Assembly: GCF_003573695.1 (NCBI RefSeq)
Contig: NC_039362.1
Coordinates: 114,927,120-114,991,119 of the forward strand
Source of the DNA: Papaver somniferum
Lineage: Eukaryota; Streptophyta; Magnoliopsida; Ranunculales; Papaveraceae
Length of the DNA stretch: 64,000 nt
Reading direction: 5' to 3'
Made by a program: the position numbers and the translations under genes. The stretch's first letter is position 1, and each line of letters opens with the position of its first letter. Under the pieces are notes generated by a model. The model ran no database searches and was not told where the DNA came from. It saw only the letters and a list, made by a program, of their open reading frames with translations. Positions 1 through 12,203 of the stretch are shown one piece after another.

Positions 1-2
1 AA

Positions 3-2242
3 GACAAAACATCGCATGCCCATCGTCATCAACCTCCTTATCCTGCCGCTACGCAGAGGATTCCACTCCCCAAAGGTTATGTTTCTCCAACCTTCACCTT
101 ATATGATGGAACTGGCAATGCTCGGGAACATGTCTCTCGTTTTCTCGAAGCTCTGGGAGAACATGAACATAATCATGTCGTTCGTCTCAAGGAATTCTCA
201 AAATCTCTGAAAGGCAGAGCATACACCTGGTATAACAACATCGCACCAGGGACTATCAACAATTGGGGAGAAATGGTTAACGCATTCTACATGAAATACT
301 TCTTCGTGTCAGAACAATTCACCCTCTCCGACCTTGGAAGGATGTTTCAGAGGGTCAGTGAAAATCCCAATGATTATGTGAAAAGGTTCATAGTCCACCC
401 CTAGATTGTCATGACCCAAACGTCACGGAGAAACAACTGGTGGACTTGTGCATCAATGGCATGCTCCCGGTCTATAGGGCCTTGCTGGAAAACCTTCGAT
501 TCCAGACTTTCTCAGAGATTCACGAAGCTGCGAAGAGGTCGGCAACCAATTCACCCGCTCTTTTGGAAAGAACAAAGTCTACAAAGACTGAGGATTCAAA
601 AGACACTCGAGTAAGCAGGCGTTTGATCAACAAGCAGTACAACCTGCAACCTTCAACAAATGCTGTCGCAGAAGGGAGTAAGCAAAAAGCAGAACCACGG
701 CACAAACAGACTTCCTCCACCCCTTCAAAGGCACACAAGAAGGAGGATTCGAAAATTCCTTCTCAGCATACGGAAGATCCATAAGCACCTGATTTTCCCT
801 GTTCAATGGAAGAAGTTAATGAACTACTCGATGCCTGGATCCAAGATGGTGCAATCAAATTGCCTTATGTCAAGAAGGATCCAACTGAAGAGGCCATGGA
901 AAATCCTCGGTATTGCCGCTTCCATAGATACGGTAGCCATCCCACAAGTGATTTAAAAATCTTGAAACACATATTCAAAGAAAAGGTTGAATCAGGAGAG
1001 CTCAACCTGGGGGCTGAGGGAGTGCACAAAAAACCCCTCCCAGTCAGAACTTTTACCATCTCTGAACCTCCTGTCAAGGAAGCGGTCCAATCTCTGGTCG
1101 AACATGTCTGCGAGTTGTTGTATCTTTCGAAAGCTCAAAGGAAAGACATGTTTGCTGCACTGAACCACATCGTGTCCGGAAAATGTCTGCTGATCCAAGA
1201 AACCACCACCGAACCTTCAGCCATCGACAAAGAAATGTATGACTGGGGACTGCTCACCACAGTGCACAATAAAGGAAATGAGTTCAAAAGGGCATTCGTC
1301 GATGTTGGTACCGCTGTCAACATCATCCCTTTGAAAACTCTCAGAGCTGACGGTATTACTCGACAGGAAGCCACCCACGCTCCCATAGCAATTAGGGACC
1401 ACGAAGGAATCTCCAGAGACGCATACGGCTTCATCACTCTCAAAGTTACGGAAAGATTGATCTACACTGAGGCCAAGTTTTTCATAATCCGGGAAGACCC
1501 TGGATACGACATGGTCCTTGGAAGAACTTGGATTCATGTCGGAAGGATAACGATGCCTTCAACACATCCTGTCATCATCGACAAGGATTCCGAGTCGGAA
1601 GACGAAGCAGAGGACGCACCACCGTTTGAGCATCTGGAAGAAGTAAAAACTCTGATGGGGCTTACGCAGGAACTTGGAGAAAATCCGCACACCTTTGTCA
1701 GAAGGTTTCGAGCTCAGGAAAGTCTTATTCCTCTTCTTGCTCCAATATTACCAATGTTCAAACACGCTACTATGGTCCAGGGACTTATCCCCATGAACAA
1801 TTTAGCAGTCATCAAAAGCTATGAGTGGGTAACTTCACCTCAGCAATATTACACTCAATGGTTGGGTTCAGAACTTCTTCAAATTGGTCACTCAATCGAG
1901 AGGTTTATTGCTGAAGACTTGGCTAAGCATGATCAACATTATGCTGGATACTCTCTTCCGCGCGAGTGTCCATATGTGCCACAATCGTGGAATTCCATCA
2001 AACAGGGAATTCCGAACCAGCGGAAGATATTTAAAGCACCATCGACCAAGCCTAACAAGTTTCATGAAGGGGACCTGGTTCTCAAAGCAGTTCAGCGCGG
2101 TCTTCATTCTACAAGGAACTCCAATTGGGAAGGACCATTCACGGTCGCTAAGTCCGTGGCCGGAGGATACTACAAATTGATCAACACAGATGGCAGAACC
2201 CTACCAGTAATTCACGAAAATTGGCTCAAGGCGTTTATCTGA
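3..2242 (+). pseudogene. E0 gag-protease-integrase C-terminal fusion, broken
   Basis: The frame opens left of the window. Positions 3-404 encode the Ty3/gypsy gag core (GRAYTWYNNI, then SDLGRMFQR and NDYVKRF). The frame then shifts near 398-402 and continues from about 405 (VDLCINGMLPVYRALLENL). An in-frame TAA at 782-784 is followed by a long open part (806-2242). This has the late-gag motif YCRFHRYGSHPTSD, an aspartic-protease-like segment FVDVGTAVNIIPLKTL with partner YDMVLGRTW, an acidic linker, and an integrase tail (FHEGDLVLK, WEGPFTV, GGYYKLI, ENWLKAF). The active-site DTG/DSG has become DVG, so protease activity is doubtful. Reverse transcriptase, RNase H and the integrase core are missing between protease and tail without breaking the frame. 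E6 shows the same arrangement, which points to an old, propagated deletion derivative. Confidence 0.85.
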
Positions 2243-2390
2243 AATTATTGGACATTTAAGGTATTGTGCGTTCGAAGCATTCATGGCATTTGGATTTAAC
2301 ATTTAGGATTTTCTTTCATTTGTATTTCAATTCCTCCAAAACATTTGCAATACTTGCAATCAGTATTTGAATTCAGCAATTTATCAAAAT

Positions 2391-5300
2391 TCAATTCATA
2401 TTTCGTAAAGGCTTTCGCTCATCGGCATCCTTCAATATTTGCAAAGCCGCCCTCTCCTTGTTCAACTCCTCGATCATCTTGGCAATCTTGTCCTCCTTCT
2501 CCTTCACAGCATCATTGGGAAAGGGTATGTTCTTCTCACAGGAATCCTTGATAACGTTTATTTGCTTACGAAGCCATTTCACGTTGAGGCCAAGTCTTTC
2601 TGAATTATCCAAGTTAAACTCCCAATAAAAGGGTATATCTGGAGTCACGGTATTCCTGGGTCTCGTATGCATATCACTCACGACACGCAAGATAATGCCT
2701 ACTTGCATGGTTAAAGCATAAGCACGCCCAGGATTCCTGTCAACGATCATGTGGCCAAACTTCTTCCATATCGTCTCGCACAAGCGTGCATATCCAATGG
2801 GAACGCTGAATCCACCGACCAGTTCATGATACGGGAGTGAAGTGTTAAATGGAGGATCGAAAGAAACCCCTGCAGTTGGATATTCATGCACTATTATACG
2901 GTTCTCAGTCACTGGAGCGGCTTCCACGACCAAAGCAACAGTTCCTTAGGTATTCTCCGCTGCTATCTTGGTTTCTTCTATCACTGAGGCAACAACCATC
3001 TGGTTTTCCATAAAATTAGCAGCGACCTCATCATGGTCTCGAAGTGCAAGGATGGCTGTCTCTTCATCAATAACTTCGGAAGGGTTAGAGTTATCATCAT
3101 TGGCTCCAGTATCCTCAACTTTGGTATTTAGCACCTAATACGAAGATTACATGAGGTTAGAGTCACGAAGCCAAAGGATATTATGAAACACAGTATACCC
3201 GCAGGGAAATATCATCAAAGTTCATCATACTACATTCAATTCACGATCAAATAACATGAAAGTCACGAAAAACACATTTTACGATGAGTCCGTCTGAAGA
3301 AACTGAACTCTGCCCTGTACTAAGAGACGAACTGGGATCAATCTACAAGTAATCTGAGGATGGGTCATATTCCATTCTCTTTTTATGGATGTCCTCTATG
3401 ACATGTCAAAATTTCATGACAATCCGATGAACGAGCGAGTAGATGTGGCCAAAATATCAAGTGATGTGCAATCTGAAAAAAAATCTGGAAGTCTCCTGGA
3501 AGTTTACTATTTCTCCTTTTTCAGGCTCTGAACATGCTCAAAACTTAAAAAGATTCTTCACTAAAGCTTGGAAATTTTTTGGGCTTGAATTTGCACATGC
3601 AGATCATCAAAATCCGACTCAGGACGAAGATTCTACAGCGTTTCTACTAAAAAGCTGGGTTCTGAATTTTCTGACGACGAAATTCGACTAAGTTTTCATA
3701 TATTCACATGGGTTCTCATTCATTCATTCACAAGTCAGCACTTTTATATTTCTATGAAGAATATACAGGATATATTCTTACTTTAGGAGTCTCCAAAGTG
3801 TCCAAGGGGTTGGAATTGTCCACATCAACGACAAGAGGAACATCACTTCCATCCGGCTTTGAATCTTGGGAATTACCTCCATTCCCATTCCCAGAAGATG
3901 ATTGAGTTCCAGAATTCTCCATCTCCATGACGACATCCTCCTGTACACGTCCTTTACAATCAATATTTTCATCTATGAAGCACCCCATTTGAACATGTGA
4001 AGAAATACTTACAGTTTCTTCGTCACTCAAATCAGCGATTTGCTTGTCCAGTAGCAGAAAATTGAAGACCTTCAAGACTTGATGGAGTAAAATTATGCAA
4101 CAAAATTAACAACATTGGCTTCATGATTCTAATGTTAATAACAATGAAAGTCACGGTAAGAAGTATTGGGAACTCACCAATGAACGAACTGGGGACTTCA
4201 CGGTATTAGGTAACAACTTATAACTTTTGTTCCTTCCTTCTCGTGAACAACTTATCCAACATCTGAAAAATATGCATGGATTCGAGGTCTTACGCTACGA
4301 CCGTCCTGTAAAGAATTCAATAACATGATCAGAATACAGTTACCATGGTTTCATAAAAGACATGTGGAGAACCTTACTTGAGAACATCCTGGAGATAATT
4401 TTCGTTTATCACCAGAAAGGTGCTTCAGTCTTGGTCGACCAGAGATCATCTCAGCAGATGGAGGAATCTTCACTGGAGGCTGACTAACTGTCACGAATTC
4501 ATGCAATCTCTCGAATTGTTGATGCCAGAATTCTATATAACCTGGGGTTGCATATGCAAGTCTATCAGAACCAGGAAACCAGTAACTACTCCCTTCCACG
4601 TGAGTGTGATCTAAACGAGACGCAAGCTGATCAACTGATGGTTTCCTTCTCCGGATAGTTGGAACACATTGATCCAGACCCATTTGTCGAGCCGTCCTAT
4701 CAATGTTGTATTCTTCTACGGGCCACTCTCCATGCATAACGAATAACAAGTGACCAGGAGTACATCTCAACATGAAGGATCTCTCACCATCATTCGGGTT
4801 CACACCAGATTTTAGAGTCGTGCTCTCTCCAGTATTGAAAGTCGTTGGTTGGGAAACATAATCAGGAACCGACACCCACGGACGAAAGTCGAACTCCGAT
4901 TCTTCATCCAACACATCAATGAGGCGTGCTTTAGACCGAGGATGCTTTGTAGACCAACGCATGATTCAGGCATTATCTTTCTCGGCGAAGATGTTACGGG
5001 CATCAGTATTTGGTCCTTGCAGGATATTACGTGGGATAGGTGCATAATTCTTGAAGTGCTCCCACATCAAAGCTTGAAGAAACATTGTGTTAACATAACA
5101 CTCAATCTTCATGAAGCCATTCGACATGCTAGAATCTAACACCAAGGAGTCTAAGTTAGAATACAAGGAACCTAGGAATAAGCTACCTATTGGGAGTTGC
5201 TCACCTTGAGCCATCTTAATAGCAAAAGGGATTACGAAAGGCTTCAACAAATGTCCACTTTCTTCGAATATGTCTTTGGATAACCATAAGCATAAGAAAG

Positions 5301-6064
5301 CGGCAATAGGTAACATACCGGTGATGGGACTATCAGAAACTTCATCTCTTGGCCACCAACGTGTCAACCAATGGGCATAACAACCTTTACTACCAGACGC
5401 CTTGTTCACTTCTTCCGTCGCAGCTGTCAGAGTGTCAAAAACCACTTTTTTCTCCATCCGAAAAACCTCCATAGAAATTACCTGTAATCGGGAGATGCAT
5501 CAAAGCAGCCACATCTTCTAAGGTAACAGTAAATTCTCCCCATCTACATATGAAGGTGTGAGTGGGAACACACAAACGAGCCAGCAAATCCACGATACTT
5601 TTCACATCATGATTAATAGACAAGTCTCCAGAAGATTGAATAACTCTCGACACTTGTGCCTGGTTGAGCATAGCCCTGACATGAGGGAAACTCAACATAT
5701 GCCTCGCCCATCCAGAAATTTTTTCCAAAGGGCGTCGAGAAAGCTTAAACTCTATGGTCGATGCAAGGAAAAGCCCTCGTTCGAGACAAAGCCATATTAT
5801 CATCTTTGGGGTCACCAATTTCTTCTGAGTCACAGTCCTAGGGTTGATCAGAAGACGATATACTGGGGATTTGAGATATGCTTCAGCTCCTTTTGGATCC
5901 TCCTCAAAGAATGTGTCCTCTATATTAGGAATGTTCTTCACGCCAGTGGCATCCTCCTCTTCCTCACCAATGGAGGTCTCGTCCATGCATGCATCATCCC
6001 TGGAGATGTCATCATCAGTATGTGATTCGTCCCATGAAGTATCGTTGGCTGAGGAATTGGTCAT
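2391..6064 (-). pseudogene. Antisense plant mobile domain (PMD) gene carried by E0, three exons
   Basis: My model on the minus strand is exon 1 6064-4378, exon 2 4069-3782 and exon 3 3134-2391. Both introns have GT-AG ends and phase 0. Exon 1 carries PMD hallmarks: WGEFTVTLEDVAALMHLP, then HWLTRWW, CYVNTMFLQALMWEHF, and DRTARQMGLDQCVP. Exon 2 is acidic and Ser/Asn/Gly-rich. Exon 3 has a globular part (GGFSVPIGYARLCETIWKKF) and ends in a charged helix (KEKEDKIAKMIEELNKERAA). Start chosen at 6064 (MTNSSAND) because a likely acceptor precedes it. Defects: one extra A in an A-run near 5455 shifts the frame, TGA at 4966-4968 and TAA at 2946-2948. PMD proteins (MAIN/MAIL family) are known to have transposon-borne relatives. 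Because it lies antisense to the element, its introns survive in the genomic RNA. Function here is unknown. Confidence 0.8.
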
Positions 6065-7393
6065 TTTTGCTAAAAACAACTGCAAAGTCCACATTACATT
6101 CTACTTCAGTATGCTGTCCATACATGAATCAAGGAAATACGACAAAAATGATAACTCTTAACTCTTACCTTTTGTACTTCCACTAACAATAGTGATAGTA
6201 ACGGTAGAGTTAACACCTCAAAATCGTTCGTCTCTTCGAAAACTGCAAAAACGAACGAAACTTTATTAATTTCGAAACTGTTTTTTCATAAAATCACGGA
6301 CACAATTTTAATAATGTGAACATTCACACAACTGACCTATGAAGTTCATAACAATAAAATATTCTATCATAAATATATTGTCTATCTTTGAAGAATCCTT
6401 AAAACCCACGTGTTGATTTTTCGAAAAAACAGCAATTAATGCAACTTGCATACAAATTCTCAAGGATTTTATCTAACGAAAACAAACTCATGCAAATAAA
6501 ATATATCATCATATTTTGCACAATATATGTCACGGTTGCATATATATATAAACTATTTTTCCTTCGTATCGTCATTATTTGTCTTTAACACGAATGTTTA
6601 TTTCAAAAAATATTGTGAAAGCTCACATCTCATACATATGATAAAGTTTTGTATTTACATGAAAGCTCATAAGAAAAATTTTATCACTGGACACAAGTTC
6701 ATCATACATATTTTCCTTCGTGTCATCGTTATTTGTCTTTAAAACGAAGGATTATTCCGATTTCATGAAAATTCACTTCTTTTATGATAGAACCTTGGTA
6801 CACATGAAAGCTCATAAACTAAGTTTCATCACTGAACCTAGGTTCATATACTAAAAAAAATCTCTCCTAAATCAGGGATTATAGTTAGTTTGCAAAACTA
6901 ACGATCGAACGAACATACGTTTTCAAAAACGAGGGTTTTTCATAAAACTCACACTAATCGGCCGGCGACAACGGCAACGGCGGCGACAGGTGGTGGTCCG
7001 GCAGCGGCGGGAATTTTCTCCTGCTGGCGTGAAGGTGCAGAGATGATGGAGAGCTGGTCGCGAAAAAAAAAAGGATTAATCCCTTTTATATCAATTTTAT
7101 TTCCAAAACCTAATTTTCTAAGGATTTCCTTATTGGGCCCGACCCACGAATCCTAACCGACCACGGACTCGTCGTCCAAACCAGCGAATCAACACCAATT
7201 TATGCTCATCAAACGACGCTCCAATCATGACATTGAAGCCTTCATCAAGTCGTGGTTTTCTCATGCTCCCTAAATACGATAACGTCTCAACTTACGACTA
7301 AGTTCAATTACTGGTATTATTATTTATGGCCGGAAAATCACCATTTAATGCTAACTGAGGAACACATATTTCCTCAGTAAGCAGGGGACTTAA
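6065..7393. other. E0 non-coding spacer, probable 5' region of the antisense gene, and polypurine tract
   Basis: No convincing reading frame. On the minus strand this is the upstream region of the PMD gene, with a GC-rich GGCGGC-type patch near 6960-7060 that resembles a 5' leader. An AT-rich part holds an imperfect direct duplication with a spacing of about 150 bp: CCTTCGT..TTATTTGTCTTTAA occurs near 6559 and 6713, and ACATGAAAGCTCATAA near 6654 and 6801. The purine-rich stretch GCAGGGGACTTAA at 7381-7393 abuts the LTR and is the likely plus-strand primer (polypurine tract). Confidence 0.6.
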
Positions 7394-7849
7394 TGTAGAT
7401 GGTGGATTTTCGACAAAGGCTAAAATCGTAAACTCATAATTATACGAAGCTCTGATTCAGCAATCAGACGTGAGTATCGAGACACGGGTCTCTCATCGAA
7501 TTCTCAACGGAGAGTACTTTCTCTCAGAGTACATGTAGATATGTAGTCTCACGACTGGACAATGGCATATCTCATGAATACTGAATACTTTCAGTGATTA
7601 TTTCTATATAGTATCAAGAGATGGCGGCTCCTAGATAGCTTGCTCTGCTAGTACAGAGCGATAACGTCTTCAGGAACACACAACAAGTTTACCCTGACTA
7701 TATAAAGGATATGACTTACCGATAAGCTCATATCGGGATAATTAAAGCTCCTAGACAGCTTGCTCTGCTAGTATGGAGCCACAAAGTTAATTATTCCTAA
7801 TTAAGATTAATTCTGTCGTGACATTCACTACTGAATTCCCAGAATAATC

Positions 7850-8200
7850 TATTATTGCTCTTATTCCATGTTCGAATCCACAACTGGTCCCATGGAATGG
7901 CAATAACAATTGTTCTGATTCTATGATCGAATCTACAGCTTGATCTCATAGAATGGCAATAACTATATTATCTCATTACTCCGATTTCATGATCGAATCC
8001 ACAACTGGTCTCATAAATGGTAATAGATAAATCTTAATTACTCCGATTCTATGGTCGAATCTACGATCCCATGGAATGGTAATGCTCACTTTATTATTCT
8101 GAATTCGTAGTCGAATCCTCAGCTGATCTTACGAATTAATAATAAACATCTTATTGCTCAGTTTTGTGAATTATTCTCCAACGAATTCCACAATTAGTAA
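7850..8200. repeat. Tandem array of palindromic units of 60-70 bp in the E0 LTR
   Basis: Five to six imperfect units. Each pairs an ATTCTATGRTCGAATC half with a GATCTCATAGAAT half and ends in GGTAATA-like spacers. The halves are inverted copies, so each unit can fold into a hairpin. Just upstream, another short unit (CTCCTAGAYAGCTTGCTCTG) occurs twice, at 7631 and 7748. Confidence 0.6.
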
Positions 8201-8365
8201 TAAATAATCAACAACCGGGCGTCTGAGCTACCTTTAAGTAAGCCCCGATTCAAATAGTGAAGGTGTATTCAACGGCGATACACTAACAGTCACCGCACGA
8301 ACGAGTATTTCAAAAATACAACGAAACGATGAACCTATGCAAAATAGAGAAGAAAATAATAAATA

Positions 8366-9230
8366 ATTAAAAATATTGACCATGGTGCTGGGAGCACGGA
8401 CACACGACCGACCGTGTCGTGGTCAATCCCACGCCAGTTTTATATTTTTAATGCATTTTTATTATTTTCCATGATTTGATGAAAATTCTCTCGTTTTATC
8501 AAATCTGCTTCGTCTCGAGGAAACTCCTCGGTTTCATGGTACTTCCATAAATCCATAAAAAATAATATAAAATTAAGGAAAGGAGTGTGGGGCGTGACCA
8601 TTGGCCAACCGACCATGCCTTGGTCCCAACCGGCCCCACACCCCACGGTTCCTTAATTATTTTATTATTGTTATTATTATTTCTCTAATTTCATGAAAAA
8701 ACTCCTTGATTTCATGGTATTTTTTGCACAAATCATCATATAATAATAAAATAAAATAAAATAATGAAAACTTGTGGGACCGGGCCACTAGCCGGCCGAC
8801 CATGCCCTAGCCGGTCCCACACGCCTTTTGCTTTATTATTTTATTATTATTTATCCTATTTTTCCTTGAATTCATCAAATTCCTTGATTTTATGGTATTT
8901 CTCTCAAATTAGGAAAAATTCCCTCAAATCATCAAAATACCTAAAAATATTAAAAAATTAGGGAAACTCGTGAGACCGGGCCCTAGCTGGAAGGCCGAGC
9001 CTCCAAGGTCCCACACACCCTTGTTTTTATTATTTTAATATTATTTTTAACTTCCCTAAACTCATGAAAACTCCTTCAATTCATGGAAACTCCCTAAATT
9101 CATCAAATTCCTCAAAGTTCATGATTTTTTCATCAAATCATCAAAATATTATAAATTTAAGGAAAAGGCACCACGGGACCGTGGTCACGACCGTCCGACC
9201 ATGCCTTGACCACGGCGGTCCCACGCCTCC
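8366..9230. repeat. Five GC-rich hairpins spaced about 190-200 bp in AT-rich DNA (E0 LTR)
   Basis: Units lie near 8367-8436, 8583-8645, 8772-8826, 8968-9016 and 9170-9226. Each begins with a GTGGGACCGG-like arm, has a centre related to CCGACCATGCC, and closes with a CCGGTCCCACRC-like arm. Stem bases differ between units yet still pair (GGGACCGTGGTCA with TGACCACGGCGGTCCC in the fifth). The spacers are AT-rich with repeated TTCATCAAATTCCT-like text. A weaker sixth unit may lie near 9565-9600. Confidence 0.65.
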
Positions 9231-10520
9231 TCATTCCTTATTTTATAATTATTTTTCAACATCTCATGGTGTTTTCCTCAGTTTCGTCGAAACCCTAATT
9301 TTGACATATTTTCTCAAATGGATGCTCAATTGCACGCCAGAAAATATCAAAATTCTCAGGACTGAGACGCGAACGCGTTGGGGACAAGAGCATGCTATCT
9401 TGACCGACCAAGATTGGCTCATTGGCTCACGGAAGCCGGTCCCATCAATTTTCACAGTTTTGACCTAATTTGCACAATTGCTCGTATTAGGTCCAAAACT
9501 CTTCCAAACACATTGGATTTTCATGAAGTGATCGTCAGGCGGTCACGTGACAACCCAGGGACGGTTTCATGACTCCATGGTCGGTCCCTCGCCTGGTCAT
9601 AATTAATTAGGTTTTTTCACCTAAGGCTCAGACGAGTATTTTGAATAAATGATTAAGCCAGCATTTAATCATTCTTCCACCAACAAATCGTCAACTCTTC
9701 AGGAGTTCTTCGTATTTGCTCACGTGAGCATATGGACACTACATGGTTGATCCACGACCCCATGTAGTCGTTCCCTCTTTCGACCCATGGTTAAACTTCT
9801 GACGAACCATGAATTGATCATCAATTGATCAAATTAGGGTTTTCGAATCCAAGGATCATATTCCAGATTCCAACCTTAATAATTTTACGACGGCCTCATG
9901 GTCATTAATTTTATCAATTATGCTCGGTTCTACGCCAGTGTTCTAATTAATGTTTTTGGTACGCTGCCAATAAGCCATCAGATGAGAAACACATGCTCAG
10001 ACGATCAAATATTCAACAATTCATCACATGAGCAACACTTGCTCAGATGATAAATATTTGCTCAAACCAAGTAATATTTGTTCAACAATCAATATTCAAC
10101 GATCCATCGAATGAGCAATACTTGATCACTTCATCGTAAGAACTATACCTCTGTCTCATGATATGTTCATTTCACGAGTTTCAGAACATCATGTTCAACT
10201 CAACAACTACATGGACTCATCATCCCATCAAACCACGAAGTCATAAATTGACTAACAAACCACGAGACGTCAATCGTGTCACTTAGGGGGATATCACTTA
10301 GGGTTTTGGTCTGGCGGTCTACGGCACGTGTGTTCAAACACACGATAGAATGTGAGCAAGTCGTGCAATCAGTTGAAGGAATTCACGAGGTAGTGAGTGG
10401 AAAATCGACCAAGTCTCCACACGTTGAGCAACTGGTTTCAAACACGATCTCCACTTCCCCACTCCTTGATTCCATCAACTGTCACACTTCATGGAATCAT
10501 GGTGTCTAAAATTCCAGCAA

Positions 10521-10528
10521 TATAAATA
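10521..10528 (+). promoter_or_regulatory. TATA box of the E0 LTR
   Basis: TATAAATA lies about 430 bp before the LTR end, in the part conserved with E6 (whose TATA box is at 46331-46338). It is the probable core promoter for element RNA. Confidence 0.55.
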
Positions 10529-10953
10529 AGTCTCTGAATCATGATTGAATCATCGGCATCATCAGTATCATCAATCTCACGTCAAACTGAAAACACGAGA
10601 TCATCAACTCACCAATTGAGCAACTACTCTCAATTGAGAAATTTCAATCACTCAGAGCTTATCATATTCAGAATTCACACACCCACAATCTTTGATTACC
10701 ATTGATTCCACATATTTCTCAGCTTCCCTCCTACAGATCAACCCATCCTCTCTTGTGACCGAATTTACTCTGGAACGGTCATTGTCTTGATTTAGACCGG
10801 AGTACTACAGATTGATCTCTCGAATCTAAAGAATCCCCTTTGCAGCGGTGCATCTGTGTGAGGTTTAACATTTCGCTCGGTTCGAGGAGTCTCCTCCGTA
10901 CGATCGTCTCCTCAATTCCTTAAAAACCAGCAAATCGTTTTTCCCCATCTACA

Positions 10954-12097
10954 AAATGAGAACTCTAACAACTGGGAAACCTAATCCCCACACCTCATGT
11001 GTGTTACTAGTTGCATAACTAGGGTCGATTCTGCTTTAACCTTAGGTTTCTTCTCGAGACCCCGTAGGTTAACGACTTGAAGACTTCGTTGGGATTGTGA
11101 AGCCAGACCCAACTATTATCTTTGTAGTTGTGTGATCTGATCTTGCTATTTCTATCGTGTTGAGTGCAATTGAAATAATTGGCTTGAGATTTTATATCCT
11201 CGATAGGCAAGATATAAAAGTAATCACAAACAAACTTCGTCTCATCGTTTGTGATTCCGCAATAACCTGTTTCGCTATTCGATTAAATTTATTGTGAGGT
11301 GATTGATAATACTAGGATGTTTTTCGGGAATATAAGTCTGGTTTATCAATTGGTTCTTATTCACCTTGATTTATCAAAAGACAGAACAAAAACTCTTGGG
11401 TATTTCTGTGGGAGACAGATTAATTCAATCCTATAAACTTTTCTGTGTGAGACAGATTTGTCTATCAAGTCTTCGACTTTGGGTCGTAGCAACTCTTAGT
11501 TGTGGGTGAGATCAACTAAGGGAATCAAGTGCGTAGTATCCTGCTGGGATCAGAGACGTAAGGAGCGCAACCGTACCTTGAATCAGTGTGAGATTGATTA
11601 GGGTTAAACTACAGTCCAGTCCGAAGTTAATTGGTGGTAGGATAGTATCTGTAGCGGCTTAAGACAGTGTGGTGTTCAATCTGGACTAGGTCTCGGGGTT
11701 TTTCTGCATTTGCGGTTTCCTCGTTAACAAAATTCTGGTGTCTGTGTTATTTCTTTTCCGCATTATATTTTGTTATATAATTGAAATATCACAGGTTGTG
11801 CATTAAGATCAATCAATTAGAATATCCAACCTTTGGTTGTTGATTTACATTGATTGACACTTGAACATTGGTCTTTGGTACCGTTCAAGTAATTCCTCTT
11901 ATATTCAATCAAGCTCGCAGATTTCTATTTGATGATTGCGGATTGAATTAAGAGTTAGAGGTATTAAACTCTTTGATATACTTTAATCTAGATTGAGTCT
12001 GAATGTCTAGTTGATTCTCTAGAAATTGTATTGGAGTAAGTCCTCTCAGATTGCCAAACGAATTGTTGGGTGTGGTTGTTGTACCCCCGCATTTTCA
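10954..12097 (+). repeat. E1 5' LTR, right-hand remnant
   Basis: Matches 31398-32542 almost base for base (for example, the block beginning GAACTCTARCAACTGGGAAA). Ends GCATTTTCA just before the primer binding site. The upstream half, including the TATA box, was separated by insertion of E0. No gene is present. Confidence 0.85.
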
Positions 12098-12099
12098 AT

Positions 12100-12111
12100 T
12101 GGTATCAGAGT
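12100..12111 (+). promoter_or_regulatory. E1 primer binding site, initiator tRNA-Met type
   Basis: TGGTATCAGAGT, two bases after the LTR end. The usual plant copia-type site is TGGTATCAGAGC; the last base here is T. This is where tRNA-iMet primes minus-strand DNA synthesis. Confidence 0.85.
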
Positions 12112-12203
12112 AGGCAAACACATTAAAGACCTCATAAGTCTGTCTTTGTAGCAATCTGTGCTCTAAGGATCTAAGAAGTGTCTCTTTCGTTAACGCATAT
12201 TAT

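Larger units (their letters stand above)
1..10953 (+). mobile_element. E0: non-autonomous Ty3/gypsy-type element, 3' portion
   Basis: Seen: a gag-protease-integrase-tail reading frame, a gene on the opposite strand, a polypurine tract at 7381-7393 and a 3' LTR at 7394-10953 that starts TG and ends CA. The 5' LTR lies left of the window. Reverse transcriptase, RNase H and the integrase core are absent, so the element cannot move by itself. The right flank (from 10954) continues exactly as family A LTR sequence. Comparison with 31395-31410 shows that E0 landed directly after the TATA box of the E1 5' LTR, with probable target duplication AAATG/AAAGG. E6 (from 44265) is a relative with the same gene order and the same missing pol segment. 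Confidence 0.85.
7394..10953 (+). repeat. E0 3' LTR (3,560 bp)
   Basis: Begins TGTAGATGGTGG directly after the polypurine tract and ends CATCTACA. It is related to the E6 5' LTR (44265-46705): similar first 50 bp, similar last 600 bp, and an identical 26-bp block at 10806-10831 and 46583-46608. The U3 interior differs completely. Here it holds two hairpin-forming arrays, at 7850-8200 and 8366-9230. No gene is seen. A TATA box lies at 10521-10528. Confidence 0.8.

Noticed and set aside
5558..6161. Plus-strand ORFs opposite the PMD exon
   Set aside because: Shadows of the minus-strand coding exon, which carries the recognisable domain.
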